64,000 nucleotides of DNA, from positions 1 through 64,000 of the forward strand of contig CAKTDC010000001.1 of NCBI GenBank assembly GCA_934541015.1, given 5' to 3'. The translations under genes were made by a program, and so were the position numbers. The notes beneath the pieces were generated by a model. It saw only the letters and a program-made list of their open reading frames with translations. It was not told where the DNA came from and made no database searches. Source of the stretch: an uncultured Luteimonas sp. (GTDB lineage Bacteria; Pseudomonadota; Gammaproteobacteria; Xanthomonadales; Xanthomonadaceae). Positions 38,471 to 48,309 of the stretch are shown here, piece after piece. How positions within the stretch are numbered: the stretch's first letter is position 1; the number at the start of each line of letters is the position of its first letter.

Positions 38471-40119
38471 TCCGGCGATGGCTGCAGGGGCTGCTCGGGG
38501 CGGCCGCACTGGTCGCGGCGGTGGCGGCGCAGGCCGACACCCGCGCCTGGCTCGACCGCGAACGCATCGAGCTGGGCGAAACCGCCACCCTCAACATCGA
38601 GAGCGACCGGCCCGGTGCCGACGCGCCCGACTTCAGCGCGCTGTCGCGCGATTTCGAGCTCAGCGGCCACAGCAGCCGGCGCAGCGCCGAGCTGGTCAAC
38701 GGCCGGCGGCAGTCGCGGGTGCTGTTCGCCGTCGCCCTGCGCCCCAAGCGGGACGGCCTGCTGCCCATACCCGCGCTGCAGGTGGCCGGCGAATCCACCC
38801 GGCCGCTGACCCTGACCGTGCTGCCGGCGACCGTGACCCGGGCCAGGGCCGGGCAGCCGGCCTTCATCGAGGCCGAGGTCGACACCCGGTCGCCCTACGT
38901 GCAGCAGCCGGTGGCCTACGTGCTGCGCCTGTACTACGCCACGCCGCTGGTGTCGGGCCAGCTTGACCAGGCGCAGCCCGAGGGCGCGGCCCTGACCCGC
39001 ATCGGCAACGACCTGCAGTACACCCGCGACGTTGGCGGGCGCCGCTACAGCGTGGTCGAACGGCGCTTCCGGCTCATTCCCGAACGCAGCGGCACCCTGG
39101 CCATCCCCGGCGCCCGCTTCCAGGGACGCGGGGTTGGCGGCATGCTCGACGAATTCTTCGGCGACGGCCGGCGCGAGCTGCGCGCGAGCGGGCCGCCGAC
39201 CTTCCTGCAGGTGCAGCCGATGCCCGATGCCGCGCCGCAGCCGTGGCTGCCGGTGCGCGCGCTGGCGCTGCGCTGGGTGTCGACGCCGCAGGCGCTGCGC
39301 GCTGGCGAGGCGGCGAGCGTGACCGTGGAAATGACCGCCGACGGCGCCATCGCGGCGCAGCTGCCGGAGCTGGAGCTGGGCCCGCTGCAGGACGCCCAGG
39401 TATTCGCCGATCCGCCGCAGCTGGACGAGACCATGGAGGACGGGCGGATGCGGGTGCGCGTCACCCGCCGCTTTTCGGTGGTGCCGGCGCGGGCCGGGGT
39501 GCTGGTGATTCCCGGTCCCCGGCAGGACTGGTGGGATGCGCGCGCCGGCGTCGCGCGCACGGCCTCGCTGCCGGATCTGCGGCTGGACGTGGAAGCGGGG
39601 GCGCCGGATGCCGGGGTGGAGGAAGCCAGCGCGCCGGCGCCGCGCCAGGCGGGCGAAGCCGGGCCGGGCAGGTGGCCGTGGATCGCGGCCGCGTTCGCAC
39701 TGCTGTGGCTGCTCACCCTGGCCTGGGCGTTGGCATCGCGCCGGCACCGTCCCCCCTCCCGCGAGCCGGGGGCAGGTATCGGCGCCGGCTCCGGGGAACA
39801 CACGCGGCACGCGCCCAGGCCGACGCTCAATACCCTGATGCGCACGCTCGATACCGGGGACCTGGGCGAGGTTGCCGCGGTGCTGTGCGACATGGCCGAG
39901 CCGCCAGCGCCGGACCTGGACGCGGTCTCCGCGCGGCTGGAGGATCCGGCGCAGCGCGCGGCGATCGCGCAGCTGCAGCGCGCGCGCTGGGGCGGGGATT
40001 CGCCGGGTGCGGCGGCGGCTGCGCGTGCCGCGCTGCGCGAGGCATTCCGCAGCGGAGCGCACTGGCGGAGCGGATCCGCGGCGGCCACGCCGCTGCTGCC
40101 GCCGCTGTATCCGCCTTAG
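38467..40119 (+). CDS. BatD family protein
   Basis: 550 residues. Signal peptide ending near AAQA-D (~23), repeated immunoglobulin-like beta domains starting RAWLDRERIELGETATLNIES, a family motif GRRYSVVERRFRLIPERSGTLAIPGARF (~195-220), a C-terminal transmembrane helix (~400-420) and a cytoplasmic helical tail (~450-550). It is the last gene of the MoxR/VWA operon and the probable periplasmic partner of the VWA proteins. Confidence 0.9.
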   Translation: MIRRWLQGLLGAAALVAAVAAQADTRAWLDRERIELGETATLNIESDRPGADAPDFSALSRDFELSGHSSRRSAELVNGRRQSRVLFAVALRPKRDGLLPIPALQVAGESTRPLTLTVLPATVTRARAGQPAFIEAEVDTRSPYVQQPVAYVLRLYYATPLVSGQLDQAQPEGAALTRIGNDLQYTRDVGGRRYSVVERRFRLIPERSGTLAIPGARFQGRGVGGMLDEFFGDGRRELRASGPPTFLQVQPMPDAAPQPWLPVRALALRWVSTPQALRAGEAASVTVEMTADGAIAAQLPELELGPLQDAQVFADPPQLDETMEDGRMRVRVTRRFSVVPARAGVLVIPGPRQDWWDARAGVARTASLPDLRLDVEAGAPDAGVEEASAPAPRQAGEAGPGRWPWIAAAFALLWLLTLAWALASRRHRPPSREPGAGIGAGSGEHTRHAPRPTLNTLMRTLDTGDLGEVAAVLCDMAEPPAPDLDAVSARLEDPAQRAAIAQLQRARWGGDSPGAAAAARAALREAFRSGAHWRSGSAAATPLLPPLYPP

Positions 40120-40176
40120 CGCGGCGCCTTCCGTGGTTTCGTATCACGCATGCAACTCCTGGCCGTCCACGCATCG

Positions 40177-40273
40177 CCATCCCCGCGAACGGCGGGATCC
40201 ATTCTGCGTTTCCGCCATGGCCTCCTGAGCAGAATCAACAACAGAATGGATTCCGGCTTCCGCCGGAATGACG
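40177..40273. repeat. Palindromic repeat, diverged copy of the 13-kb element
   Basis: The left arm 40177-40206 (CCATCCCCGCGAACGGCGGG...) and right arm 40242-40273 (CAGAATGGATTCCGGCTTCC...) are imperfect inverted copies, each a hairpin, ending in CATTCTG / CAGAATG. It lies between the Bat operon and the symporter gene. Confidence 0.72.
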
Positions 40274-40363
40274 GCCAGGGGATACAGCCGGGCCGGCAGC
40301 AAAAGTCGGCATCAGGAACAAACTTGCACTAAGCTGCCCGCACGCAGAACGGAGTTTGTCTGG

Positions 40364-41689
40364 ATGACCGATCCTGGGGTGGGGAAGCGGGCGCCGATGC
40401 CATTGCACTGGAAGATCGGCATCGGGTTCTTCGTTGGCCTGGGGCTGGGCCTGATCGTCCACTACGGGGTGGGTGGGGACGCGGGATGGGTGCAGGCGCT
40501 GACCCGCTACGCCACCCAGCCGTTCTCGCAGCTCTTCCTGAGCCTGATCTTCATGCTGATCGTGCCGCTGCTGTTCTCGGCGCTGGTGGTCGGCGTGTCG
40601 GAGATGGGCGACGTGACTTCGCTGGGCCGCATCGGCTGGCGCACCCTGGGCTACACCATCGCGTTGTCCGGGATCGCTGTGCTGCTGGGCCTGGTGCTGG
40701 TGAACCTGTTCAAGCCCGGGACCGGCGTCGATCCGGCGCTGGCGCAGCAGCTTCTGGCCGAGGGTGCCGAGCGCACCAGGGCGATCGTGCGCGACAGCCA
40801 GACCAGCGCCACCGGGCTGGAGATGCTGCTGTCGATCGTGCCGCAGAACGTGCTGGGTGCGGCCTCCAACAATGCCAACATCATCGCGCTGATGTTCTTC
40901 GCGCTGATGTTCGGCGTGGGCCTGGTGCTGACCCGCTCGCCGCAGACCGAGGTGCTCAAGCGCGGCATCGAGGGCCTGTTCGAGGTGTCGATGACCCTGA
41001 TCGGGCTGGTGATCCGGCTGGCGCCCTACGCGGTGTTCTGCTTCATGTTCAACCTGGCGGTGCTGTTCGGCTGGGACCTGCTGGTCCGCCTGGGCGCCTA
41101 CGTGCTGGTGGTCGTGGCGGCGCTGGCGATCCACATGCTGGTGGTCTACTCGGCGGCGCTGCGCTTCATCGGCGGGACGTCGCCGCTGGCGTTCTTCCGC
41201 GGCGTGCAGGAAGCGATGCTGATGGCGTTCTCCACCGCCTCCAGCAACGCCACCCTGCCGACCGCCCTGAAGGTGGCCGAGGTGGACCTGAAGCTGCCCA
41301 GGAAGGTCTCGCGCTTCGTGCTGACCATCGGCGCCACCGCCAACCAGAACGGCACCGCGCTGTTCGAGGGCGTGACGGTGATCTTCCTGGCCCAGTTCTT
41401 CGGCGTCGACCTGACCATCGGCCAGCAGATCATGGTGATGCTGGTGTGCATCCTGGGCGGCATCGGCACCGCCGGGGTGCCGTCGGGTTCGCTGCCGGTG
41501 ATCGCGCTGATCTGCGCGATGGTCGGGGTGCCGCCCGAGGGCATCGGCCTGGTGCTGGGCGTCAACCACTTCCTCGACATGTGCCGCACCACGATCAACG
41601 TGACCGGCGACCTGGCGATCGCGGCGCTGGTGTCGAAGGGCGAGATCGACGGCCCGGAGCAGCCCGCTCCCGACGCCACCGCCGGCTGA
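40364..41689 (+). CDS. Dicarboxylate/amino acid:cation symporter (DAACS family)
   Basis: 441 residues with about eight membrane helices plus re-entrant loops. Family signatures are AFSTASSNATLPTALKVAE (the serine-rich hairpin), GATANQNGTALFEGV (the NxxGT cation site), GTAGVPSGSLPVI and a C-terminal GVNHFLDMCRTTINVTGDLA, whose MCRT carries the arginine that pairs with a carboxylate side chain. It imports glutamate/aspartate or C4-dicarboxylates; the sequence does not settle which. ATG at 40364 with GGAG 9 bases upstream; a second in-frame ATG at 40397 is possible. Confidence 0.92.
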   Translation: MTDPGVGKRAPMPLHWKIGIGFFVGLGLGLIVHYGVGGDAGWVQALTRYATQPFSQLFLSLIFMLIVPLLFSALVVGVSEMGDVTSLGRIGWRTLGYTIALSGIAVLLGLVLVNLFKPGTGVDPALAQQLLAEGAERTRAIVRDSQTSATGLEMLLSIVPQNVLGAASNNANIIALMFFALMFGVGLVLTRSPQTEVLKRGIEGLFEVSMTLIGLVIRLAPYAVFCFMFNLAVLFGWDLLVRLGAYVLVVVAALAIHMLVVYSAALRFIGGTSPLAFFRGVQEAMLMAFSTASSNATLPTALKVAEVDLKLPRKVSRFVLTIGATANQNGTALFEGVTVIFLAQFFGVDLTIGQQIMVMLVCILGGIGTAGVPSGSLPVIALICAMVGVPPEGIGLVLGVNHFLDMCRTTINVTGDLAIAALVSKGEIDGPEQPAPDATAG

Positions 41690-41782
41690 GGCGGCCGTCC
41701 GCGACAAGGCGGCCGCCGGGTGGGACAATAACGGTTTCGTGCCCGTCTCAGGGCCGAGCCTCCACCCACTTCCGCAGACGCC

Positions 41783-43771
41783 ATGACGACGCCCAGCCGC
41801 CGCGACCTCGCCAACGCCATCCGTTTCCTCGCCATCGACGCGGTGCAGGCCGCCAATTCCGGCCACCCGGGCATGCCGATGGGCATGGCCGACATCGCCG
41901 AGGTGCTGTGGAACGACTTCCACCGCCACAACCCCGGCAACCCGCAGTGGTTCGACCGCGACCGCTTCGTGCTCTCCAACGGCCACGGCTCGATGCTGCA
42001 GTACGCGCTGCTGCACCTGGCGGGGTACGACCTGCCGCTGGACGAGCTGAGGAACTTCCGCCAGTTCGACTCGAAGACGCCGGGCCATCCGGAGAACTTC
42101 ATGACCCCGGGCGTGGAGACCACGACCGGGCCGCTGGGGCAGGGCCTGGCCAACGCGGTCGGCTTCGCGCTGGCCGAAAAGCTGCTGGCGCAGCGCTTCA
42201 ACCGTCCCGGTTTCGACATCGTCGACCACCGCACCTGGGTGTTCATGGGCGATGGCTGCCTGATGGAGGGCATCTCGCACGAGGCCGCGTCGCTGGCCGG
42301 CACCTGGGGCCTGGGCAAGCTGGTCGCGTTCTGGGACGACAACCGCATCTCGATCGACGGCGACACCGCTGGCTGGTTCACCGACGACACCCCGGCCCGC
42401 TTCGAGGCCTACGGCTGGCGCGTGATCCGCGGCGTCGATGGCCATGACGCGGATGCGATCCGCGCCGCGATCGAGGCCGCCCGCGCGCACGACGGCCGGC
42501 CGACCCTGGTCTGCTGCCGCACCACGATCGGCTACGGCTCGCCCAACCGCGCCGGCAAGGAGTCCTCGCACGGCGCGCCGCTGGGCAAGGACGAGATCGC
42601 GCTGACCCGCGAGGCGCTGGGCTGGCCGCATGCCGCCTTCGAGGTGCCGGAGGACATCCGTTCGGCCTGGGACGCGCGCCAGACCGGTGCGCAGCGGGAA
42701 GCGGAGTGGCAGGCGCGGTTCGATGCCTACGCCGCTGCGCATCCGGAGGCCGCCGCCGAACTGCTGCGTCGCTCGCACGGCGAGCTGCCGGCCGGCTTTG
42801 CGGCGGCCGCCGATGCCTTCATCGCGAAGCTGCAGCAGGACGGGCCGGCCATCGCCTCGCGCAAGGCCTCGCAGAACGCGATCGAGGCCTTCGCGCCGCT
42901 GCTGCCGGAGCTGGTCGGCGGCTCGGCGGACCTGGCCGGATCCAACCTCACCCTGTGGAGCGGCAGCAGGTCCGTGGCCGGGGACGATCCGGATGCCAAC
43001 TACATCTACTACGGCGTGCGCGAGTTCGCGATGACCGCGATCTCCAACGCGCTGGCCCTGCACGGCGGCTTCATTCCCTACGACGCGACCTTCCTGGTGT
43101 TCAGCGACTACGCGCGCAACGCCGTGCGCATGAGCGCGCTGATGCACGCGCACGCGATCCACGTCTACACCCACGATTCGATCGGCCTGGGAGAGGACGG
43201 CCCGACCCACCAGCCGGTCGAGCACCTGGCCTCGCTGCGCCACATTCCGGGCAACGACGTCTGGCGCCCCTGCGACGCGGTGGAATCGGCGGTGGCCTGG
43301 CGCGCGGCGATCGAGCGCCGGGATGGGCCGAGCTGCCTGGTGTTCTCGCGCCAGACCCTGGCGCACCAGCCGCGCAGCCACGCGCAGCTGCGCGACATCG
43401 CGCGCGGCGGCTACGTGCTGAAGGATTCGGCGGGCGTGCCGGAGGTCATCCTGATCGCAACCGGGTCGGAGGTCGATCTGGCGATGAAGGCGGCCGAACG
43501 GCTCGGCAGCGGCGTGCGCGTGGTGTCGATGCCGTCGAGCAACGTGTTCGACCGCCAGGATGCCGCCTGGCGCGAATCGGTCCTGCCCGCCGGCGTCCGC
43601 CGCCGCGTCGCCATCGAGGCCGGCGTGAGCGACTTCTGGCGCAAGTACGTGGGTCTGGATGGTGCGGTGGTGGGCATCGACAGCTTCGGCGCCAGCGCCC
43701 CGGCCGACAGGCTGTTCGAGCACTTCGGCTTCACCGTCGAGGCGGTGGTGGCGGCGGCGAAGGCGCCGTAG
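41783..43771 (+). CDS. tkt: Transketolase
   Basis: 662 residues, thiamine-diphosphate enzyme of the pentose phosphate pathway. [38 protein letters not shown] at the N terminus, the thiamine-binding [32 protein letters not shown] (~155-186), [21 protein letters not shown], and [21 protein letters not shown] (substrate histidine). Together with rpiA at the left of the window it serves the non-oxidative branch. 93 bp downstream of the symporter and separately transcribed as far as can be judged. Confidence 0.97.
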   Translation: MTTPSRRDLANAIRFLAIDAVQAANSGHPGMPMGMADIAEVLWNDFHRHNPGNPQWFDRDRFVLSNGHGSMLQYALLHLAGYDLPLDELRNFRQFDSKTPGHPENFMTPGVETTTGPLGQGLANAVGFALAEKLLAQRFNRPGFDIVDHRTWVFMGDGCLMEGISHEAASLAGTWGLGKLVAFWDDNRISIDGDTAGWFTDDTPARFEAYGWRVIRGVDGHDADAIRAAIEAARAHDGRPTLVCCRTTIGYGSPNRAGKESSHGAPLGKDEIALTREALGWPHAAFEVPEDIRSAWDARQTGAQREAEWQARFDAYAAAHPEAAAELLRRSHGELPAGFAAAADAFIAKLQQDGPAIASRKASQNAIEAFAPLLPELVGGSADLAGSNLTLWSGSRSVAGDDPDANYIYYGVREFAMTAISNALALHGGFIPYDATFLVFSDYARNAVRMSALMHAHAIHVYTHDSIGLGEDGPTHQPVEHLASLRHIPGNDVWRPCDAVESAVAWRAAIERRDGPSCLVFSRQTLAHQPRSHAQLRDIARGGYVLKDSAGVPEVILIATGSEVDLAMKAAERLGSGVRVVSMPSSNVFDRQDAAWRESVLPAGVRRRVAIEAGVSDFWRKYVGLDGAVVGIDSFGASAPADRLFEHFGFTVEAVVAAAKAP

Positions 43772-43788
43772 CGCCGCTGCCGTTTCAG

Positions 43789-43897
43789 CCCCTTCTCCCG
43801 CGTGCGGGGGAAGTCCCCGCGCAGCCGGGGACGGGGGGCAATGCCGGGGCCACGCACCCCCGCCCCGGCCCTCTCTCCCGCTTTGCGGGGGAGGGGC
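43789..43897. repeat. REP-like palindromic pair
   Basis: Two similar imperfect palindromes, CTTCTCCCGCGTGCGGGGGAAG (about 43793) and CCTCTCTCCCGCTTTGCGGGGGAGG (about 43869), flank a GC-rich stretch between the convergent genes tkt and bolA. This layout is typical of REP/BIME elements and may serve as a two-way transcription stop. Confidence 0.62.
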
Positions 43898-43908
43898 AAA
43901 GGCGCGCG

Positions 43909-44226
43909 TCAGGCGTCGGGCCGGTCGTGCCTGCTGCCGCCCCGGCAGCGCGGCGACTCCGGCGCCGAACCGGTGGCCGCCCATTCCTCCGGCGTGCAGG
44001 TGTGCAGCGCCAGCGCGTGGATCTCGCCCATCAGGCCGCCGAGCGTGCGGTAGACCAGCTGGTGCCGCTGCAGCAGGCGCCGGTCCGCGAATGCGTCGCT
44101 GGCGACGACCGCCTTGTAGTGCGTTTCCAGTCCGCGGCTGTGCATGTGGCTTTCGTCCAGCACTTCCAGGTGCGTGGGCGAAAGCGCCTGCAGCGCGTCG
44201 CGGATGCGGTCGAGTTTTGTGGCCAT
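43909..44226 (-). CDS. bolA: BolA family protein
   Basis: 105 residues. IRDALQALSPTHLEVLDESHMHSRGLETHYKAVVASDAFADRRLLQRHQLVYRTLGGLM is the whole BolA fold with its class II KH-like helix-turn and the HMHSRG site; His, and possibly the following His residues, would ligate a shared [2Fe-2S] cluster with a monothiol glutaredoxin. The C-terminal 20 residues are variable and Cys/Arg-rich. ATG at 44226; the frame continues upstream to 44286 without support. Divergent from the MarR gene. Confidence 0.93.
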   Translation of the reverse strand: MATKLDRIRDALQALSPTHLEVLDESHMHSRGLETHYKAVVASDAFADRRLLQRHQLVYRTLGGLMGEIHALALHTCTPEEWAATGSAPESPRCRGGSRHDRPDA

Positions 44227-44279
44227 ACCGGCATTATCGCGCGAAACGCGGCGGGTGTCGGTGCGTGGCTCCGGATGCC

Positions 44280-44308
44280 TTGACAATATAGTCAGGTATC
44301 CTAATCAT
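44280..44308 (+). promoter_or_regulatory. Promoter and candidate autoregulatory operator of the MarR-redoxin operon
   Basis: -35 TTGACA (44280-44285) and a weak -10 AATCAT (44303-44308) with 17-bp spacing, directly upstream of the MarR ATG at 44315. A dyad TGAC-AATATA-GTCA (44281-44294) overlaps the -35. The AT-rich base composition stands out from the surroundings. MarR proteins usually bind such dyads in their own promoters. Confidence 0.6.
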
Positions 44309-44314
44309 ATCGGC

Positions 44315-44959
44315 ATGGCAGTGTCGTCCTTCCAGCGCCAGCAGGCGGCCACCGGGCTGGAGCAGCTCGCGTCGCTGGTGCGCGCGCAGGCGTGGCGCGG
44401 GGACGGGGGTGCTCCGCTGTCGCCGACGCAGGCGGCGGTGCTGCGGATGCTGCCGCGCTCGGGTCCCGGCCTGCGCGCGCGCGACGTTGCCGGCCGGCTG
44501 GGCGTGTCCGCGGCCAGCCTGAGCGACACGCTGAAGGTGCTGGAGGCACGCGGCTGGATCGAGCGCCGCCCCGATCCCGCCGATGGCCGCGCGCTGATCC
44601 TGCGCCCGACCCGTGCCGGCTGGCGGCTGGCGGAGAAGCTGCAGGATCCGCTGCGCGGCATCGGTTCGCTGCTCGACGGCCTGGATGCGCCGGATCTGGG
44701 CGCGCTGTTGCGCATCACCCAGCTGCTGGTGCGCGAAGCGCAGGACCGGGGACTGGCGACGGGGCTGCGCACCTGCCTGGGCTGCCGGCATTTCCGTGCG
44801 TACGCCACGGGCAGGCCGGACAAGCCGCATTTCTGCGCCTTCGTCGAACGGCCGTTCGGCGACGCCGAGCTGCGCACCGACTGCGCCGAACACGAACCCG
44901 CAGGAGAACCCGAACTCGCCGAAAGCGCCGCGCGCTTCCGGCAGGCGATTCCGCGCTGA
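44315..44959 (+). CDS. MarR family regulator with a four-cysteine C-terminal extension
   Basis: 214 residues. A MarR winged helix-turn-helix spans ~35-105 (LSPTQAAVLRML, ARDVAGRLGVSAASLSDTLKVLEARGWIERRPDPADGRA). After the dimerisation helices the protein continues with Cys154-x2-Cys157-x16-Cys174-x15-Cys190 and His159, His172 and His193, a pattern suited to zinc, iron-sulfur or thiol chemistry. Two thiol-fold genes follow, so a redox- or metal-sensing role is the natural inference. ATG at 44315, only 7 bases after the -10. Confidence 0.85.
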   Translation: MAVSSFQRQQAATGLEQLASLVRAQAWRGDGGAPLSPTQAAVLRMLPRSGPGLRARDVAGRLGVSAASLSDTLKVLEARGWIERRPDPADGRALILRPTRAGWRLAEKLQDPLRGIGSLLDGLDAPDLGALLRITQLLVREAQDRGLATGLRTCLGCRHFRAYATGRPDKPHFCAFVERPFGDAELRTDCAEHEPAGEPELAESAARFRQAIPR

Positions 44960-45047
44960 GCGGAAAAGTGGGCGGCGCCCGGCTGTCACCGGACGCCGCC
45001 CGGTACCCCCGACCAACCCTGAAGAGCAAGCAGGAGGAGTTCCGATT

Positions 45048-45284
45048 ATGAGCCAGAAAGCCGTGTTCTATCACGCCGGTTGCCCGGTCTGCGTCGACGC
45101 CGAGCAGCAGATCGCGCATGCCCTCGACCCGGCACGTTACGACGTTGAAGTCGTCCACCTGGGCGAGCAGCCCGCGCGCCTGTCCGAGGCCGAGGGGGCC
45201 GGCGTGAAGTCCGTTCCGGCGCTGGTCATCGGCGGCCAGCCGCTGCACATCAACTTCGGCGCGGCGCTGTCGGACCTGCGCTGA
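45048..45284 (+). CDS. Small glutaredoxin/thioredoxin-fold protein
   Basis: 78 residues. It starts MSQKAVFYHAGCPVCVDAEQQI, with a dithiol CPVC at 12-15, and has the cis-proline region SVPALVIGGQPLHINFG (~55-72), which fits a minimal thioredoxin fold. No signal peptide, so cytoplasmic. Strong CAGGAGGAG ribosome site. An 8-bp GC stem-loop (44970-45001) without a T run separates it from the MarR gene, which may reduce but not stop read-through. The substrate is unknown. Confidence 0.85.
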   Translation: MSQKAVFYHAGCPVCVDAEQQIAHALDPARYDVEVVHLGEQPARLSEAEGAGVKSVPALVIGGQPLHINFGAALSDLR

Positions 45285-45362
45285 GGTTCGACCCGTCGCG
45301 CCTGTTCCACCCCGGGGCCGTCCGCCGTGGCGGCCCCGGTTCCCGAACCCCAGGAGTCTCCG

Positions 45363-45857
45363 ATGCCCCAGCCCCCGATCCCCGCGCCAGCCTGGCAGGT
45401 GTCGCAGTGGTTCAACACCGCCCGGCCGCCGAGCCTGGAATCGCTGCGCGGAAAGGTGGTCGTGCTCGAAGCCTTCCAGATGCTGTGCCCGGGCTGCGTC
45501 AGCCACGGACTGCCGCAGGCCTCGCGCGTGCACGCGACCTTTCCCGCCGAACAGGTCGCGGTGGTGGGGCTGCACACCGTGTTCGAGCACCATGCCGCGA
45601 TGACCCCGGTCGCGCTGGAAGCCTTCCTGCACGAATACCGGATCGGTTTTCCGGTCGGCGTGGACCAGCCCGGTCCCGAGGGCGACCGGCTGCCGCGGAC
45701 GATGCGCGCCTACGCCATGCGCGGCACGCCCAGCCTGGTGCTGATCGACGCACAGGGCAACATCCGCGGGCACCATTTCGGCCAGGTCGAGGACCTGGCG
45801 CTCGGCGCGACGATCGCCTCGCTCGTGCACGAGGCCCGGAGCGTCGCCGCCGGCTGA
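45363..45857 (+). CDS. TlpA/AhpC-type redoxin
   Basis: 164 residues. GKVVVLEAFQMLCPGCVSHGLPQA (~30-53) holds a CPGC dithiol (Cys42, Cys45) in the thioredoxin-like position, followed by VAVVGLHTVFEHH, a TPVALEAFLHEYRIGFPVGVD insert and the cis-Pro region RGTPSLVLIDAQGNI. No signal peptide or membrane helix, so it seems cytoplasmic, unlike most TlpA. CCCAGGAG ribosome site before ATG 45363. Third gene of the MarR operon, convergent with modC. Confidence 0.87.
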   Translation: MPQPPIPAPAWQVSQWFNTARPPSLESLRGKVVVLEAFQMLCPGCVSHGLPQASRVHATFPAEQVAVVGLHTVFEHHAAMTPVALEAFLHEYRIGFPVGVDQPGPEGDRLPRTMRAYAMRGTPSLVLIDAQGNIRGHHFGQVEDLALGATIASLVHEARSVAAG

Positions 45858-45885
45858 GCGGCGCGCCTGCGTCGCGCGCGCCGGT

Positions 45886-46506
45886 TCAGTCGAGCCGGTG
45901 CACCGCTTCGGCCAGACGCCGCACTTCCTCGGGATGGTGGCTGACGTAGAGCATCGGCAGCCGCACTTCGTCGCGCACCCGCTGCAGCCACGGGATCAGC
46001 TCCTCGCGCCGGTCCTGGTCGAGCGCCGACAGCGGTTCGTCGAACAGCAGGATCGCCGGCTGCGACAGCAGCGCCCGGCCGATGGCGACGCGCTGCGCTT
46101 CGCCGCCGGACAGATTGGCGGTGCGCCGCTGCAGCAGGGCGTCGATGCCGAGCAGGGCGACCACCGCGTCCAGATCGAATCGCGTGCCGCTGCCGTCGCC
46201 CGCATGCCGGCCGTAGAGCAGGTTGCCGCGCACGTCCAGGTGCGGGAACAGGCGCGCGTCCTGGAACACGTAGCCGACGCGGCGCCGGTGCGCCGGCAGG
46301 TCGATGCCGCGCGCGCTGTCGAACAGCACCCGGCCATCGATCGCGATGCGTCCGGCCTGCGGCCGGACCAGCCCGGCGATGGCGTTGAGCACCGTGGTCT
46401 TGCCGGCGCCGGAGGCTCCGGTGAGGGCGATGACGCGCGCGCTGTCCTCGATCCGCACGTGGCGCTGGAAGCGGCCGCGGCGCAGATGGATGTCCAGGCT
46501 CAGCAT
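45886..46506 (-). CDS. modC: Molybdate ABC transporter ATP-binding protein (short form)
   Basis: 206 residues. Walker A GASGAGKT (~31-38), Q-loop [14 protein letters not shown], signature [16 protein letters not shown], Walker [13 protein letters not shown], and the H-loop YVSHHPEE. The chain ends right after the ATPase domain, so the C-terminal TOBE/MOP molybdate-sensing domain of standard ModC (~350 residues) is missing. ATG at 46506, 28 bp after the modB stop. It powers molybdate uptake with ModB. Confidence 0.9.
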   Translation of the reverse strand: MLSLDIHLRRGRFQRHVRIEDSARVIALTGASGAGKTTVLNAIAGLVRPQAGRIAIDGRVLFDSARGIDLPAHRRRVGYVFQDARLFPHLDVRGNLLYGRHAGDGSGTRFDLDAVVALLGIDALLQRRTANLSGGEAQRVAIGRALLSQPAILLFDEPLSALDQDRREELIPWLQRVRDEVRLPMLYVSHHPEEVRRLAEAVHRLD

Positions 46507-46534
46507 CGCGCGTCTCCCGCCCGCACCCGCGCGC

Positions 46535-47233
46535 TCACGGCCCGTCCTCCCGCTCACGGCGCCCGTGCTGCCGCCGCACCAGCCACTCCGACGCCAGCAG
46601 CGCCAGCAGCGAGATCGCCATCGCCACCAGCGCCAGCCGCCAGATCCCGGTTTCGCCGCCGGGCACCTGCATCAGCCCGTAGATCGCCGACGAGATCGTC
46701 TGCGTTTCGCCGGGAATGTTGGAAACGAAGGTGATCGTCGCGCCGAACTCGCCCAGCGCCTTGGCGAACGCCAGCACCGCGCCGGCGACGATGCCCGGCC
46801 AGGCCAGCGGCAGGGTCACGGTGGCGAACACCCGCCAGGGGCCGGCGCCCAGCGTGGCCGCGGCCTGCTCGAGCCGGCGGTCGACCGATTCGATCGACAG
46901 CCGGATCGCGCGCACCATCAGCGGAAACCCCATGATCGCGCTGGCCAGCGCCGCCCCGGTCCAGCGGAAGGCGAAGCGGATGCCGAGATGCTCGGCCAGG
47001 AAGGCGCCGATCGCGCCCTGGCTGCCGAACAGCACCAGCAGCACGTAGCCCACCACCACCGGCGGCAGCACCAGCGGCAGATGCACCAGCGCATCGAGCA
47101 GCGACTTGCCGAAGAAGCGCCGGCGCGCGAGCAGCCAGCCGACAGCGATGCCTGGCGGCAGGCTGGCCAGCGAGGCCACCAGCGCCACCTTCAGGCTGAG
47201 CGCGATGGCCGTGCTTTCCTCGGGCGAGAACAA
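46535..47233 (-). CDS. modB: Molybdate ABC transporter permease
   Basis: 232 residues with about five membrane helices. The cytoplasmic EAA-like loop [30 protein letters not shown] (~142-171) and [21 protein letters not shown] are characteristic of ModB. The start is TTG at 47233; there is no ATG before residue 94, and GAAGG lies about 12 bases upstream. The frame follows the modA stop by 13 bp. Confidence 0.92.
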   Translation of the reverse strand: MFSPEESTAIALSLKVALVASLASLPPGIAVGWLLARRRFFGKSLLDALVHLPLVLPPVVVGYVLLVLFGSQGAIGAFLAEHLGIRFAFRWTGAALASAIMGFPLMVRAIRLSIESVDRRLEQAAATLGAGPWRVFATVTLPLAWPGIVAGAVLAFAKALGEFGATITFVSNIPGETQTISSAIYGLMQVPGGETGIWRLALVAMAISLLALLASEWLVRRQHGRREREDGP

Positions 47234-47246
47234 GAGGCGGCGACCT

Positions 47247-48113
47247 TCAGCGCAGGCTGAAGCCGTGCTGCTCGAAGATGCCGTCGGCCTGCTCCGACTG
47301 CAGCCATCCAGCGAATCCGGAGGCCGCCGGATGGCTGCTGCCGGCCAGCCGTGCCACCGGATAGACGATGGCCGGGTGGGAATCCTCCGGAAACACCGCC
47401 AGCACCTTCACCTGCGGCTCGGCGCGCGCGTCGCTGCCGTAGACCACGCCCAGCGGCGCCTCGCCGCGCGCGACCAGCAGCAGCGCCGCGCGCACGTTCT
47501 CCGATTCCGCGGTGCGGGCCGCAAGTCCGTCCCACATCCCCAGCGATTCGAACGACGCCTTGGCATACTTGCCTGCGGGCACGCTCGCGGTCAGCGCCAG
47601 CGCGATGCGGCCGTCGTCACCGAGCAGGGGCAGCAGGTCGGTGCCGGCCTCCAGCGCGGGCAGGGCCGCGTCGCTGCCTGCCGGAGCGACCAGCACCAGG
47701 GTGTTCCCGAGCAGGTCGGTGCGGCTGGCCGGGTCGATCAGACCGCGCTCCTGCAGCCAGTCCATCCACTCGCTGTCGGCCGAAACGAACACGTCGGCCG
47801 GCGCGCCTTCGGCGATCTGGCGCGCGAGCGCCGAGCTGCCCGCGTAGGAGATCCGCACCGCCTGTCCGGTGTCGCTGCGGTAGGCCTGTGCGGCGGCGTC
47901 CATCGCCTCCTTGAGGCTGGCGGCGGCGAACACGGTCAGCGCCGGTGCGTCGGCGGCCGGGGCTGCCTCGTCGGCAGGGAGGCTGCGCGGCCCGCATGCG
48001 GCCAGGCAGGCGGCAAGCACCAGCGCCGCCCACGCTGTCCGGACAGCGGCGACCGGATGCGGCGCGGCGCGGCGGCTGCGCAGGACGTGGCGCAAGGCGT
48101 GGATGGTCATCAT
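47247..48113 (-). CDS. modA: Molybdate-binding protein (predicted lipoprotein)
   Basis: 288 residues. [25 protein letters not shown] and [26 protein letters not shown] are the ModA substrate-site regions, and GVVYGSDA the third. The N terminus contains a basic stretch, a hydrophobic segment and lipobox-like CLAACGPRS, so it may be lipid-anchored rather than free in the periplasm as in E. coli. The frame is open to 48218; ATGATG at 48113 is the best start. No ModE-like operator is visible upstream. Confidence 0.9.
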   Translation of the reverse strand: MMTIHALRHVLRSRRAAPHPVAAVRTAWAALVLAACLAACGPRSLPADEAAPAADAPALTVFAAASLKEAMDAAAQAYRSDTGQAVRISYAGSSALARQIAEGAPADVFVSADSEWMDWLQERGLIDPASRTDLLGNTLVLVAPAGSDAALPALEAGTDLLPLLGDDGRIALALTASVPAGKYAKASFESLGMWDGLAARTAESENVRAALLLVARGEAPLGVVYGSDARAEPQVKVLAVFPEDSHPAIVYPVARLAGSSHPAASGFAGWLQSEQADGIFEQHGFSLR

Positions 48114-48309
48114 CGCGATGGTCACCGGGTGTCGAACGGGATTGTCGGGCAGCGCCGCGGTCCTGCGTCGGGTCGGCAGGCCGGCGCGGATGCGGATGTG
48201 CGCCGCCGCTGGAATCATGGTGACATGACCGGCGCCCGGAACGTCAAATCGGCGACAGCGCCGGGTCCGGGGAACCCGCGCGGCGAGCCGGCAGCCGCCC
48301 AGCCGCGGA

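Noticed and set aside
40235..43984. 1249-codon open frame on the minus strand
   Set aside because: Antisense to the symporter and transketolase; no domain, composition typical of shadow frames.
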